From NCBI GenBank assembly GCA_963695415.1, contig CAVOGL010000008.1, forward strand, positions 558,001 to 622,000: a stretch of DNA of 64,000 nt, read 5' to 3'. Made by a program: the position numbers and the translations under genes. Of this stretch, positions 9,381 to 17,015 are shown piece after piece (position 1 is the stretch's first letter; every line of letters begins with the position of its first letter). The DNA comes from CAVXWV01 sp963695415 (GTDB lineage Bacteria > Chloroflexota > Anaerolineae > Anaerolineales > UBA4823). Below the pieces are notes generated by a model. It was given only the letters and a program-made list of their open reading frames with translations. It did no database searches and had not been told where the DNA came from.

Positions 9381-10661
9381 TCATGGTCCTGCTACTGTAA
9401 TTGCCAGACGGTCAGCGTCCAGGTAGCGGCGAGAGATTTCCAGCACCTGCTCCGCACTCACTGCGTTGACCAATCCCGGAAAATGATAATAATAATCCAA
9501 TCCAAGACCAAACAGCTCAATACCGATCAACGCCCCGGCGACACCATGATTTGATTCTAACGATAAGGGCAGGCTGCCTATATAATTGGCTTTGCTGTCC
9601 GCCAACTCCTCAGGGGTCACACCAGCGGAAGTAAAGAGGCGGATCTCATCCATAATCAGATCGATGGCGCGGTCAACATCCTCTGGCGCAACACCGGCTG
9701 AAACGTACCAGGGTCCAGGACCTAAGCCTCCGGAAAGACTGCTGGAAGCATAATACGCAAGCCCAGATTTCTCTCGAACCGAATCCCCAATTCGCCCCAT
9801 CATCCCGAACTGCCCAAGAATGTTATTGCCCAGGGCTGCAGCCATGTAACCAGGTTCACTGCGAGGAGGACCGGCAACGCCTATCACCAGGTCGGATTGA
9901 AATTTACCCGCAATCGTGACATCCTGACGCCTGGTACTCGAAAAGCTATTTACTCGGGGCAAAGCTGGGGGAGTTGCTTGCCGGGGATTGCTCCAATCCC
10001 CAAAAATCTCTGTCACTTGCTCCATTGCAGAAGCAGGCTCCACAGCTCCAACAACCACAATAACCATTCCGGATGGTCCATAATTGTCCTTGTGGAAATT
10101 AAACAGATCATCACGATTAATGTCACGGACGGTGTGCTCGTAGCCTGTCTCGGGATGGCGGTAAGGGTGCTGGGCATAAACCAGCTGATCTATTGCCAGA
10201 GCAGCCATCGAAGCTGTGTCCTGGGCGCGGATAGCAAGGCTGGTGAGAAGCTGTGCGCGCAGACGCTCGAGTTGTTCTTCAGGGAAGACAGGCTGCATAA
10301 GCGCCTCGGCTGCCAGACCAAGCAGCAAGCCCAAATCCTCTGCAAGCGCCTTTCCGCCAAAAGAGGCAATGTGTGTCCTACCGCCAAAGCTGAGTGAAGC
10401 GCCTGACGATTCGAGTGCATCGTAGATTTGCTGGAAGGAGCGCTTCGTTGTTCCGCGCATCAATGATTGGGAGACGAAATTCGCCAAACCCAGTTTTTCA
10501 TCCGTATCAAAAAGACTGCCTGCCGGAAGATACCCCTGCAGCACCACAGATTGGCTGTCCAGGTTCGAGCGGCACAAAACGACAACACCGTTTTCCAAGA
10601 CTTTCCTGTGGGTGTCATCCGGACCGGGGAATGACATATTTTTTGGATTCGCCGATTTCAT
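9381..10661 (-). CDS. M16 family peptidase-like protein, non-catalytic partner
   Basis: This 426-residue insulinase (M16) family protein has the two-domain M16 fold. The start (LENGVVVLC...SVVLQGYLPAGS) and the later REKSGLAYYASSSL are family-typical. It lacks the HxxEH zinc motif: the equivalent stretch reads LANFVSQSL. M16B enzymes often work as a heterodimer of one active and one inactive subunit, which fits the neighbouring upstream gene that has the motif. The ATG overlaps the stop of that gene (ATGA), so they are translationally coupled, and acpS follows without a gap. The pairing is inferred from gene order and motifs. Confidence 0.88.
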   Translation of the reverse strand: MKSANPKNMSFPGPDDTHRKVLENGVVVLCRSNLDSQSVVLQGYLPAGSLFDTDEKLGLANFVSQSLMRGTTKRSFQQIYDALESSGASLSFGGRTHIASFGGKALAEDLGLLLGLAAEALMQPVFPEEQLERLRAQLLTSLAIRAQDTASMAALAIDQLVYAQHPYRHPETGYEHTVRDINRDDLFNFHKDNYGPSGMVIVVVGAVEPASAMEQVTEIFGDWSNPRQATPPALPRVNSFSSTRRQDVTIAGKFQSDLVIGVAGPPRSEPGYMAAALGNNILGQFGMMGRIGDSVREKSGLAYYASSSLSGGLGPGPWYVSAGVAPEDVDRAIDLIMDEIRLFTSAGVTPEELADSKANYIGSLPLSLESNHGVAGALIGIELFGLGLDYYYHFPGLVNAVSAEQVLEISRRYLDADRLAITVAGP

Positions 10662-11966
10662 TCTGAGAATTCTCCGCTCTGGGCTAGTGCTACATCTTGC
10701 GGGCTAAAAATGCCTACCACGCGGTTCTGAGGACGCAGATAAGCTTGAGCGACACGCTGAACATCACCAGGAGTGACTGAAGCGAGATGTTCCAGGTATT
10801 CCAGGAACCAGTCATATGAAGCAAACATTTCAGCAAATCCAAGCCAGAACGCCTGGTTCGAAATGCTGTCACTGCCGTAGGCGAAGAGCGCACGCGCCTG
10901 CTTGACTGCACGTTCCAATTCCGTATCTGAAGGCGGTTCGTTCTGTATTCGTTCGATCTCAGATTGGATGATCATCAGAACCTCATCGGGATTGCTTTGA
11001 GGATGTACAATGCAGTTGATCGAATGCAGATACGGATCAATCGTGGCTGTTGTGCCCCCATATACACTGACTGCTTTTTCCGCTTCCACCAGGCTGCGGT
11101 AGAGGCGTGAAGTGCGGTTCGAGATCCCACCTCCGAAGAGGTTCAAGACTGCTGGGACCCGTCAAGAGGCTGTCGAGGACCGTCAGAGGGAAAAAATCGG
11201 GGTGTGCGGCTTGAGGTACATGATGGGCAAGTTGAATGTAGATCGTCTCCCCTGGACCTTCCACAGTCACCCGGCGTTCACCACTTTGTGGAGGTTCTGC
11301 GCGAGTACCCTGGGGGATAGGACCGCTATCAGGAACCGATTGGTATATCCCTTTGATCTGCTCCAGCAAATCGGCAGCATGAAAATCACCCGCTAATGCC
11401 AGGACGGCATTGCCCGGAGAGTAGCGGGAGCGATAATACTCACTCAGTTCCTGCCTGGTGATCGTGTCGAGATCGGCTCGATCTCCGATGATCTCGTGGT
11501 GGTACGGATGGACGCGGAACGCTGCAGCCTGGACCTCTTCGTTGAGACGAAAAAGGGGCTCGTTTTCATTGCCTTCCCGCTCGGAAATAATCACCGTGCG
11601 TTCGGTTTCCACGTCTTCTTCCGAAAACATACTGTTTACCATGCGGTCTGCCTCGATCTCGAGCGCCAGGCTTAAATGTTCGGCAGGAAGTGTCTCGTAA
11701 TAAGTGGTCCAATCCAGAAAAGTGAACGCGTTCCAGGTACCGCCCAACCGGGCGATTTCCTTATCCAGGAAGCCCGCGGGGAATTTGGGCGTACCTTTGA
11801 ACTGCATGTGTTCCACCCAGTGGGAAATACCCGTAATGCCGGCGCGCTCATTCCGCGAACCAGCACGATACCACATCCAATGGCTGATCAATGGGGATGT
11901 GTGGATTTCCTTTAGCATTACCTGTAGTCCATTTGCGAGGGTCTCACGCAGGACACCCTGATCCAT
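10658..11966 (-). CDS. M16 family zinc peptidase, catalytic subunit (frameshifted)
   Basis: This is an insulinase-type peptidase. The zinc-binding motif HWVEH (HxxEH inverted motif) lies about 45 residues from the start, with the downstream Glu region ERTVIISEREGNENEP following at the usual distance. I chose the ATG at 11966 because AAAGGAAT precedes it and family homology begins there. The frame shifts near 11143: DSLLTGPSSL continues as NLFGGGISNRTSRLYR in the next frame. NLFGGG is a standard M16 element, so one base has been gained or two lost. It forms an operon with the inactive partner and acpS. The substrate is unknown; bacterial M16B pairs degrade small proteins or process peptides. 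Confidence 0.85.
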
Positions 11967-12092
11967 TTTTATTCCTTTCCTTGCTGAGTGTGTCTTAAAA
12001 TTCAAGGCAACTATAGCACAAACCTTCACTTTTGCACGTAAACCCAATTGATTCCTTCAAGATTAATATTTAATTAGAAACGCTGTGTAACA

Positions 12093-12153
12093 TTGACAAA
12101 CCCCGATAGTGTTGTACAATATCTGTACAACTAACCTGTACAATATTTGTACA
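12093..12153 (+). promoter_or_regulatory. Sigma-70 type promoter overlapped by two palindromic operators
   Basis: TTGACA at 12093-12098 and TACAAT at 12115-12120 are separated by 16 bases, a good sigma-70 promoter for the fasciclin gene. The -10 box lies inside a 19-bp palindrome at 12112-12130 (TTGTACA-N5-TGTACAA). A second near-copy, TGTACA-N5-TGTACA, sits at 12137-12153, 24 bp downstream and just after the expected transcription start. This arrangement suggests a dimeric repressor binding twice and blocking the promoter. The regulator is not identified. Confidence 0.7.
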
Positions 12154-12180
12154 CAATATATCTGATAAGGAGATTTGAAG

Positions 12181-13593
12181 ATGAGAAAATTTGTTTTACC
12201 CCTGTTTGTTGTATTAGCACTGGTCATCGCAGCATGTGCTCCGGCAGCGACACCATCACCAGAAGTTGTCGTTGAACCAACAGTAGAACCTACCCCAGAA
12301 CCAACCGAAGAACCCATGCTCAAGGACATCGTTGACACCGCTGTGGCAGATGGACGTTTCACCACCCTGGTGACTGCAGTAACCGAGGCGGGTCTGGTTG
12401 ACACACTCAAGAGTGAAGGTCCCTTCACCGTCTTTGCCCCAACCGATGATGCTTTCGCGGCACTCCCGGAAGGTACGGTTGAAGGTCTGCTGGCTGACAT
12501 CCCCGCCCTTACCAATGTCCTGCTTTACCATGTCGTTCCCGGTAAGGTGATGGCTGCTGATGTCGTCGGTCTCGATGGTCAATCAGCCGCTACCGCTCTC
12601 GAAGGTGCGGATATCGCCATCTCGCTCGATGGTGACATGGTCAAGCTCAACGAGAATGTTGGCGTGATCATCACCGACATCGAAACATCCAATGGTGTGA
12701 TCCACGTCATCGATGCAGTCCTGCTGCCTCCGGCTGAAGAAGAAATGATGGACATCGTTGACACCGCTGTGGCAGATGGACGTTTCACCACCCTGGTGAC
12801 TGCTGTAACCGAGGCGGGTCTGGTCGAGACACTCAAGGGCGAAGGTCCCTTCACTGTCTTCGCACCCACCGATGACGCTTTCGCGGCACTCCCGGAAGGT
12901 ACGGTTGAAGGTCTGCTGGCTGACATCCCCGCTCTTACCAATGTCCTGCTCTACCATGTTGTTCCCGGTAAGGTGATGGCTGCCGATGTCGTCGGTCTCG
13001 ATGGTCAATCAGCCGCTACCGCTCTCGAAGGTGCGGATATCGCCATCTCGCTCGATGGTGACATGGTCAAGCTCAACGAGAATGTTGGCGTGATCATCAC
13101 CGACATCGAAACATCCAATGGTGTGATCCACGTCATCGATGCAGTCCTGCTGCCTCCGGCTGAAGAAGAAATGATGGACATCGTTGACACCGCTGTGGCA
13201 GATGGACGTTTCACCACCCTGGTGACTGCCGTAACCGAGGCAGGTCTGGTCGAGACACTCAAGGGCGAAGGTCCCTTCACTGTCTTCGCACCCACCGATG
13301 ACGCTTTCGCTGCACTCCCGGAAGGTACGATTGAAGCATTGCTGGGTGATATTCCACAACTTACGGACATCCTCCTGTACCATGTCCTTCTGGACAAAGT
13401 CATGGCAGCAGATGTGCTCGAGTTAGATGGTGAGAGCGTGGCGACCGCCCTGGAAGGGAAAGACATCACAATCACGATCAAAGATGGAAACGTATATCTG
13501 AATAACGATGTGATGGTGATCATTACAGATATCGAAACAGCTAATGGCGTGATCCACGTTATTGATGCAGTCTTAATCCCACCAGCTGAATAA
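12181..13593 (+). CDS. Lipoprotein with three tandem fasciclin (FAS1) domains
   Basis: A lipoprotein signal peptide (cleavage before Cys in VIAACAP) is followed by a Pro/Glu/Thr-rich spacer and three FAS1 domains at about residues 47-185, 189-327 and 331-470. Each has the FAS1 pattern: TLVTAVTEAGL, GPFTVFAPTDDAF, LLYHVV(P), NGVIHVIDAVL. FAS1 domains mediate adhesion or matrix contact outside the cell. The ATG at 12181 has AAGGAG eight bases upstream and is preferred over a TTG six bases earlier. The first two domains are almost identical at DNA level, while the third diverges in its second half. Expression is probably controlled by the promoter and operators just upstream, and a strong terminator follows. 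Confidence 0.92.
   Translation: MRKFVLPLFVVLALVIAACAPAATPSPEVVVEPTVEPTPEPTEEPMLKDIVDTAVADGRFTTLVTAVTEAGLVDTLKSEGPFTVFAPTDDAFAALPEGTVEGLLADIPALTNVLLYHVVPGKVMAADVVGLDGQSAATALEGADIAISLDGDMVKLNENVGVIITDIETSNGVIHVIDAVLLPPAEEEMMDIVDTAVADGRFTTLVTAVTEAGLVETLKGEGPFTVFAPTDDAFAALPEGTVEGLLADIPALTNVLLYHVVPGKVMAADVVGLDGQSAATALEGADIAISLDGDMVKLNENVGVIITDIETSNGVIHVIDAVLLPPAEEEMMDIVDTAVADGRFTTLVTAVTEAGLVETLKGEGPFTVFAPTDDAFAALPEGTIEALLGDIPQLTDILLYHVLLDKVMAADVLELDGESVATALEGKDITITIKDGNVYLNNDVMVIITDIETANGVIHVIDAVLIPPAE
12325..13330 (+). repeat. 426-bp in-frame tandem repeat (FAS1 units)
   Basis: The unit starting at GACATCGTTGACACCGCTG recurs at 12325, 12751 and 13177, an exact 426-bp period (142 codons). Units 1 and 2 differ by only a few, mostly silent, bases. 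Unit 3 matches until about 13330 and then diverges strongly. This indicates recent duplication or gene conversion. Confidence 0.92.
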
Positions 13594-13615
13594 GCTTTCT
13601 TCCTCCTCAAGGTTT

Positions 13616-13656
13616 GAAGCTGGTCGGCATAATGTATGCCGACCAGCTTCTCTTTA
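13616..13656 (+). terminator. Rho-independent terminator after the FAS1 gene
   Basis: A perfect 15-bp stem (13616-13630 with 13636-13650) encloses the 5-base loop AATGT and is followed by TCTTT. It lies 23 bases after the fasciclin stop codon. Confidence 0.88.
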
Positions 13657-13760
13657 AAAACTTGCCCATATGGTACACTCACAATATAATCTATGCCTGA
13701 AATCTACTGGTAAGATTGCTAAATCCAGGTGTATCAACATGATTGATCTTAGGAGGATTT

Positions 13761-15101
13761 TTGGCTCATAATTCTTACATCGTTGCTGTAGTCGGCGCCG
13801 GACCTGCGGGTCTGTACGCTGCCAGGCAACTCGCTTCTGCCGGGGTTCAAGTAGTGCTACTGAACCGTGACATCAAGCCAGGCGGACTGGCTGAATACGG
13901 CATTTATTATGATAAGCACAAAATGAAAGAGGGGCTACGCAAGCAGTTCAAGCAGATCCTTGAGAATTCCAACCTCACCTACATCGGAAATGTCACGGTG
14001 GGGGAAGATAGCGGGCTAAGTCTTGATGACCTGCGCCAGATCGGTTTCCATGCGATCCTGGTCACGGTTGGCGCCCAGGGCACCAAGCAGGTGGGAATAC
14101 CGGGGGAAGAGCTTAACGGTGTTTACCATGCAAAAGACATTGTTTACCACTACAACCAACTACCGCCATTCAGCCTGGAGGACTTCATGGTGTGCTGCCG
14201 GGTTGCACTGATTGGTGTGGGCAACGTCATGCTGGATATCGCACACTGGCTGATCCGTGACATCAAGGTTGACGAGGTCGTCGCCATTGCTCGCAGAGGT
14301 CCGGCTGAAGTAAAGTTTTCCAAAAAAGAGATGGAGTATGTAGCCGGAAACCTGGACCTAGAAGTGCTGGAGGCGGAATTTGAGCGTGTGACACCGGTGA
14401 TGGAAGCCGTAGGGCAAACGCCTCAGGAAGCGAAAGATTATATCCTTGGCGCATTGCCAAAAGCATTGGAGCCAATATCCGGCACTAAATTCCGCTTCGA
14501 ATTCCTGACGTCGCCAACCCGCATTCTTGGAGATGAGCATGGGAATGTCATCGGCATGGAAGTTGAGGACACAACACTGGTAGCAGCCGGTGATGACACT
14601 AAAGCTCGCGGGCTGGGCAAGTTTCGTAACCTGGAGGTCGACGCGGTGATCTTTTGTATTGGGGACCGTGTAGATGAATCCTTCGGTTTGCCTGTCAAGT
14701 GGAGCGCTTTTGTAAAAAACCCCGAACCCAGATTCCCCGTTGACAATATTTCCTTTGAGGCATTCGATCCAGAAAAAGGCAAGCCCATCGATGGTATTTT
14801 TGTGGCTGGATGGTCGCGCGAAGCAAGCAGCGGATTGGTTGGGATGGCGCGCAAGGATGGCGAGAACAGCGCGAAAGCTATCCTGGAATTTCTAGGCAAA
14901 AAGAAACCTGCTCAGGAAACCCAGGTGATCATAAAACGCCTGGAACAGAGACTTAAAGACCTGAAGTGGCGCACTGTGACGAAGGAAGACATCTGGATAT
15001 TAGATGCGATTGAGCGAATGGAAGCCCAGCACCGCGGGTTGGAGCACTATAAAATGAAATCCAACGAGGAGATGCTGGGGGCCCTGAGTCAGGAGCCCTG
15101 A
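13761..15101 (+). CDS. FAD/NAD(P)-binding oxidoreductase, ferredoxin-NADP reductase-like
   Basis: This is a protein of about 446 residues from the adrenodoxin reductase/glutamate synthase small-subunit superfamily. The N-terminal FAD-binding motif is VVGAGPAGLYAARQL, followed by PGGLAEYGI. A second nucleotide-binding motif for NAD(P)H is at VALIGVGNVMLDIA, with ARRGP after it, where Arg residues usually select NADPH. FVAGWSREASSGLVG is the C-terminal FAD-contact segment. The start is taken as TTG at 13761 because AGGAGG lies four bases upstream; an earlier TTG at 13743 would precede that site. The last 60 residues are helical and charged and may bind a partner. The likely role is electron transfer between NADPH and ferredoxin. 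The stop codon lies within a long hairpin. Confidence 0.85.
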   Translation: MAHNSYIVAVVGAGPAGLYAARQLASAGVQVVLLNRDIKPGGLAEYGIYYDKHKMKEGLRKQFKQILENSNLTYIGNVTVGEDSGLSLDDLRQIGFHAILVTVGAQGTKQVGIPGEELNGVYHAKDIVYHYNQLPPFSLEDFMVCCRVALIGVGNVMLDIAHWLIRDIKVDEVVAIARRGPAEVKFSKKEMEYVAGNLDLEVLEAEFERVTPVMEAVGQTPQEAKDYILGALPKALEPISGTKFRFEFLTSPTRILGDEHGNVIGMEVEDTTLVAAGDDTKARGLGKFRNLEVDAVIFCIGDRVDESFGLPVKWSAFVKNPEPRFPVDNISFEAFDPEKGKPIDGIFVAGWSREASSGLVGMARKDGENSAKAILEFLGKKKPAQETQVIIKRLEQRLKDLKWRTVTKEDIWILDAIERMEAQHRGLEHYKMKSNEEMLGALSQEP

Positions 15102-15122
15102 GTCAGGGCTCCTGACTCAGGG
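15082..15122. terminator. Perfect 41-base inverted repeat between convergent genes
   Basis: Two perfect 20-base arms (15082-15101 and 15103-15122) flank a single central G. The arms are internally repetitive: GAGTCAGG-like words recur, so nested hairpins can form. The repeat contains the stop codon of the flavoprotein (15099-15101) and lies 15 bases before the end of the convergent YeeE/rhodanese gene. It could end transcription from both sides, although neither side has a long T-run. Confidence 0.6.
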
Positions 15123-15136
15123 TTTCTGGAAAGAGA

Positions 15137-16372
15137 CTAACCGCATCCCCCACCGCTCTTGTCACGCTTCAACTCGAGCTTGATTTTGGGCAGGAACTCC
15201 AGGTGCCAATCGTGCAGGTTGGGGAATGCAGCCTCGAACCGTGATCCAAGCGCTGCCGGGAACGTGAACGCCAGTAGATCCTGCCCGCGTGAAACCAGGG
15301 AAGGAACAATTTCCGGGTCTTCCTCGGCAAACGTCTCAAGCCAGTTGTTGATACCACCCTCGAGGATGTAAACATTCGGGACCGACTCAGCCTGCAGCGT
15401 CCTCCACGCTTGAGTTGCTGAGGCTTCGTCATTGCTCATCACAACAAAGATCTTGTTGGGCACGTATTGCGCCTGGTACTCGCGTGCAAGCGGTACCAGG
15501 TCGGAGGCTGAAACAAGCTTTGCACCGTCAATATGGAACAGGTTGTAGTCACTTTCCGAACGTAAATCCAACATCTCTACTTGCAAGCGGTCATCCGCCA
15601 TCACGCCAAGGAGCTCGCCAGGATGAATCTGCACCTGGCGGTCGGATATCAGCGGTTCTTTTTCAGGTGAGATGCGCGACCATTTTTCTGTATTCGTCGG
15701 CGTGCCGATTAACATCACGATCAATGCGCCAAGGAGCAAAGCTGCCGCAGCATATTTACGCACGCGCGGCTCCTTCTTAATGTCACGCTTGCCAACTATG
15801 CGCTCGAGCTGTTCCGCTCCCCAAAACATGAACAACGCCATTAATACCACGGCGACCACCACAACACCCACTGGCAGGTTCAACCAGTCCGGGATGGTCA
15901 GGCGACCGTAATAGCTGTTGTTCCACCAATCCCAGAATAAGTCAACGGTCTCTCCGAACAGGAAAATGCCCGTCATGCCTCCCAGCACGAAGAATAATCC
16001 ATCAATCTTGAACGTTGCCGCGGAAACCAGCGATGTGCCCGGGCAAAATCCACCGACAATAAAACCGACACCCATGATCAACCCACCCACAATACCGGGC
16101 CACAGGTAAGTTGGGTTCACCCACACCAGGTTAAAATCCAGGAGCCCGAGGCTTACGGCTCCAAAAAGAAGCACCATGGCGACCACGATGGCGGTGAACA
16201 TAACCTTAAGGACGGTTAAATCCTTGAAATAGAACTGGGCTGCCAGTTTTTTTGAATTCCCAAAACCCGAAATTTCGAGCACAAAACCAAAACCAAATCC
16301 CAATAAGCCGAAGATAAGGTACATCAAGGGCTTTCCAAGCAGCGTTTCTAAAGGCAACGGAAAATTCATCAC
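15137..16372 (-). CDS. YeeE/YedE-type transporter fused to a rhodanese-like domain
   Basis: The N-terminal half (about residues 1-215) is a polytopic YeeE/YedE (sulf_transp) membrane domain. Its conserved Cys lies in GGFCPGTSLVSAA, the type of site that passes thiosulfate through known YeeE channels. A further membrane helix (about residues 220-240) leads to a rhodanese-like domain (about 260-350: EMLDLRSESDYNLFHIDGA, ILEGGINNWL). The usual catalytic Cys loop (CxxGxRS) reads SNDEASA, so sulfurtransferase activity is doubtful. The C-terminus ends in GGGCG. It is the last gene of the cytochrome operon, six bases after the other YeeE half. The role is probably sulfur-compound uptake or export linked to the cytochromes, inferred from context. 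Confidence 0.87.
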   Translation of the reverse strand: MMNFPLPLETLLGKPLMYLIFGLLGFGFGFVLEISGFGNSKKLAAQFYFKDLTVLKVMFTAIVVAMVLLFGAVSLGLLDFNLVWVNPTYLWPGIVGGLIMGVGFIVGGFCPGTSLVSAATFKIDGLFFVLGGMTGIFLFGETVDLFWDWWNNSYYGRLTIPDWLNLPVGVVVVAVVLMALFMFWGAEQLERIVGKRDIKKEPRVRKYAAAALLLGALIVMLIGTPTNTEKWSRISPEKEPLISDRQVQIHPGELLGVMADDRLQVEMLDLRSESDYNLFHIDGAKLVSASDLVPLAREYQAQYVPNKIFVVMSNDEASATQAWRTLQAESVPNVYILEGGINNWLETFAEEDPEIVPSLVSRGQDLLAFTFPAALGSRFEAAFPNLHDWHLEFLPKIKLELKRDKSGGGCG

Positions 16373-16378
16373 AGCCTC

Positions 16379-16951
16379 CTAATTCCACAACTTGCGAACG
16401 AAATATGCCACCGCATAAGCGCCGGCAAATACTGCAAACATAAACGCCCAGGATCCCACTGAGAGCACAGCACCTCCAGAGAGCGCCTGACCAGAAGTGC
16501 ACCCACGAGCCATTCGAGCGCCGTATCCCATGATCGCCCCGCCGAGAAACGCCATAGCCCACCGTGTCGACCTGGTGATGCGAGGACCTTTGTTCGTCTC
16601 CACTTTCAAGCGCCCATTCAACCAACCGGCAACAAAACCGCCCACAACCGTTCCAAAAACCATCGGAACGATCCAATCGTCCAACGGATTCTTGTCTCCA
16701 CCAGCCATTTTGAGCAGGTAGGCAACCCTGTCAACATGCTCCGGGCTGACCAGATCCTGGAAGAACACGATGATGCGGTTGACTCCGCCAGATGCCCCAA
16801 GCCCATTCCCTGTCAAAAAAAATGCCAGGAAAAGGACGAGCCCTAAAAGAGCACCACCCAGATATGGGTGAATATATGCCTTCTCAGGCCTCTGGAAAAT
16901 TGCTTTCCAGTTGAAGGAATTCCTTTTTTTTGCAGGTGCATTTGCTGTCAT
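16379..16951 (-). CDS. YeeE/YedE-type sulfur transporter, N-terminal half-size partner
   Basis: This 190-residue membrane protein has four or five helices and the YeeE/YedE signature MARGCTSGQALSGGA, whose Cys is conserved in thiosulfate-transporting YeeE. It starts about 65 bases after the cytochrome gene. The next gene encodes a second YeeE-type domain, so together they probably make a two-subunit version of what is one chain in full-length YeeE proteins. The N-terminal 25 residues are polar and cytoplasmic. The substrate (thiosulfate, sulfite or another sulfur compound) is inferred from the family and from the octahaem cytochrome in the same operon. Confidence 0.87.
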   Translation of the reverse strand: MTANAPAKKRNSFNWKAIFQRPEKAYIHPYLGGALLGLVLFLAFFLTGNGLGASGGVNRIIVFFQDLVSPEHVDRVAYLLKMAGGDKNPLDDWIVPMVFGTVVGGFVAGWLNGRLKVETNKGPRITRSTRWAMAFLGGAIMGYGARMARGCTSGQALSGGAVLSVGSWAFMFAVFAGAYAVAYFVRKLWN

Positions 16952-17015
16952 ATTTACTCCTTTAATATCCTTTCAGAAAGGCTGTTCGTTTTGGCTTTAA
17001 GTGCATTATTGGTTC

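Noticed and set aside
12063..13682. Long minus-strand frames across the fasciclin gene
   Set aside because: They mirror the repeated coding units on the other strand and have no homology or ribosome binding site.
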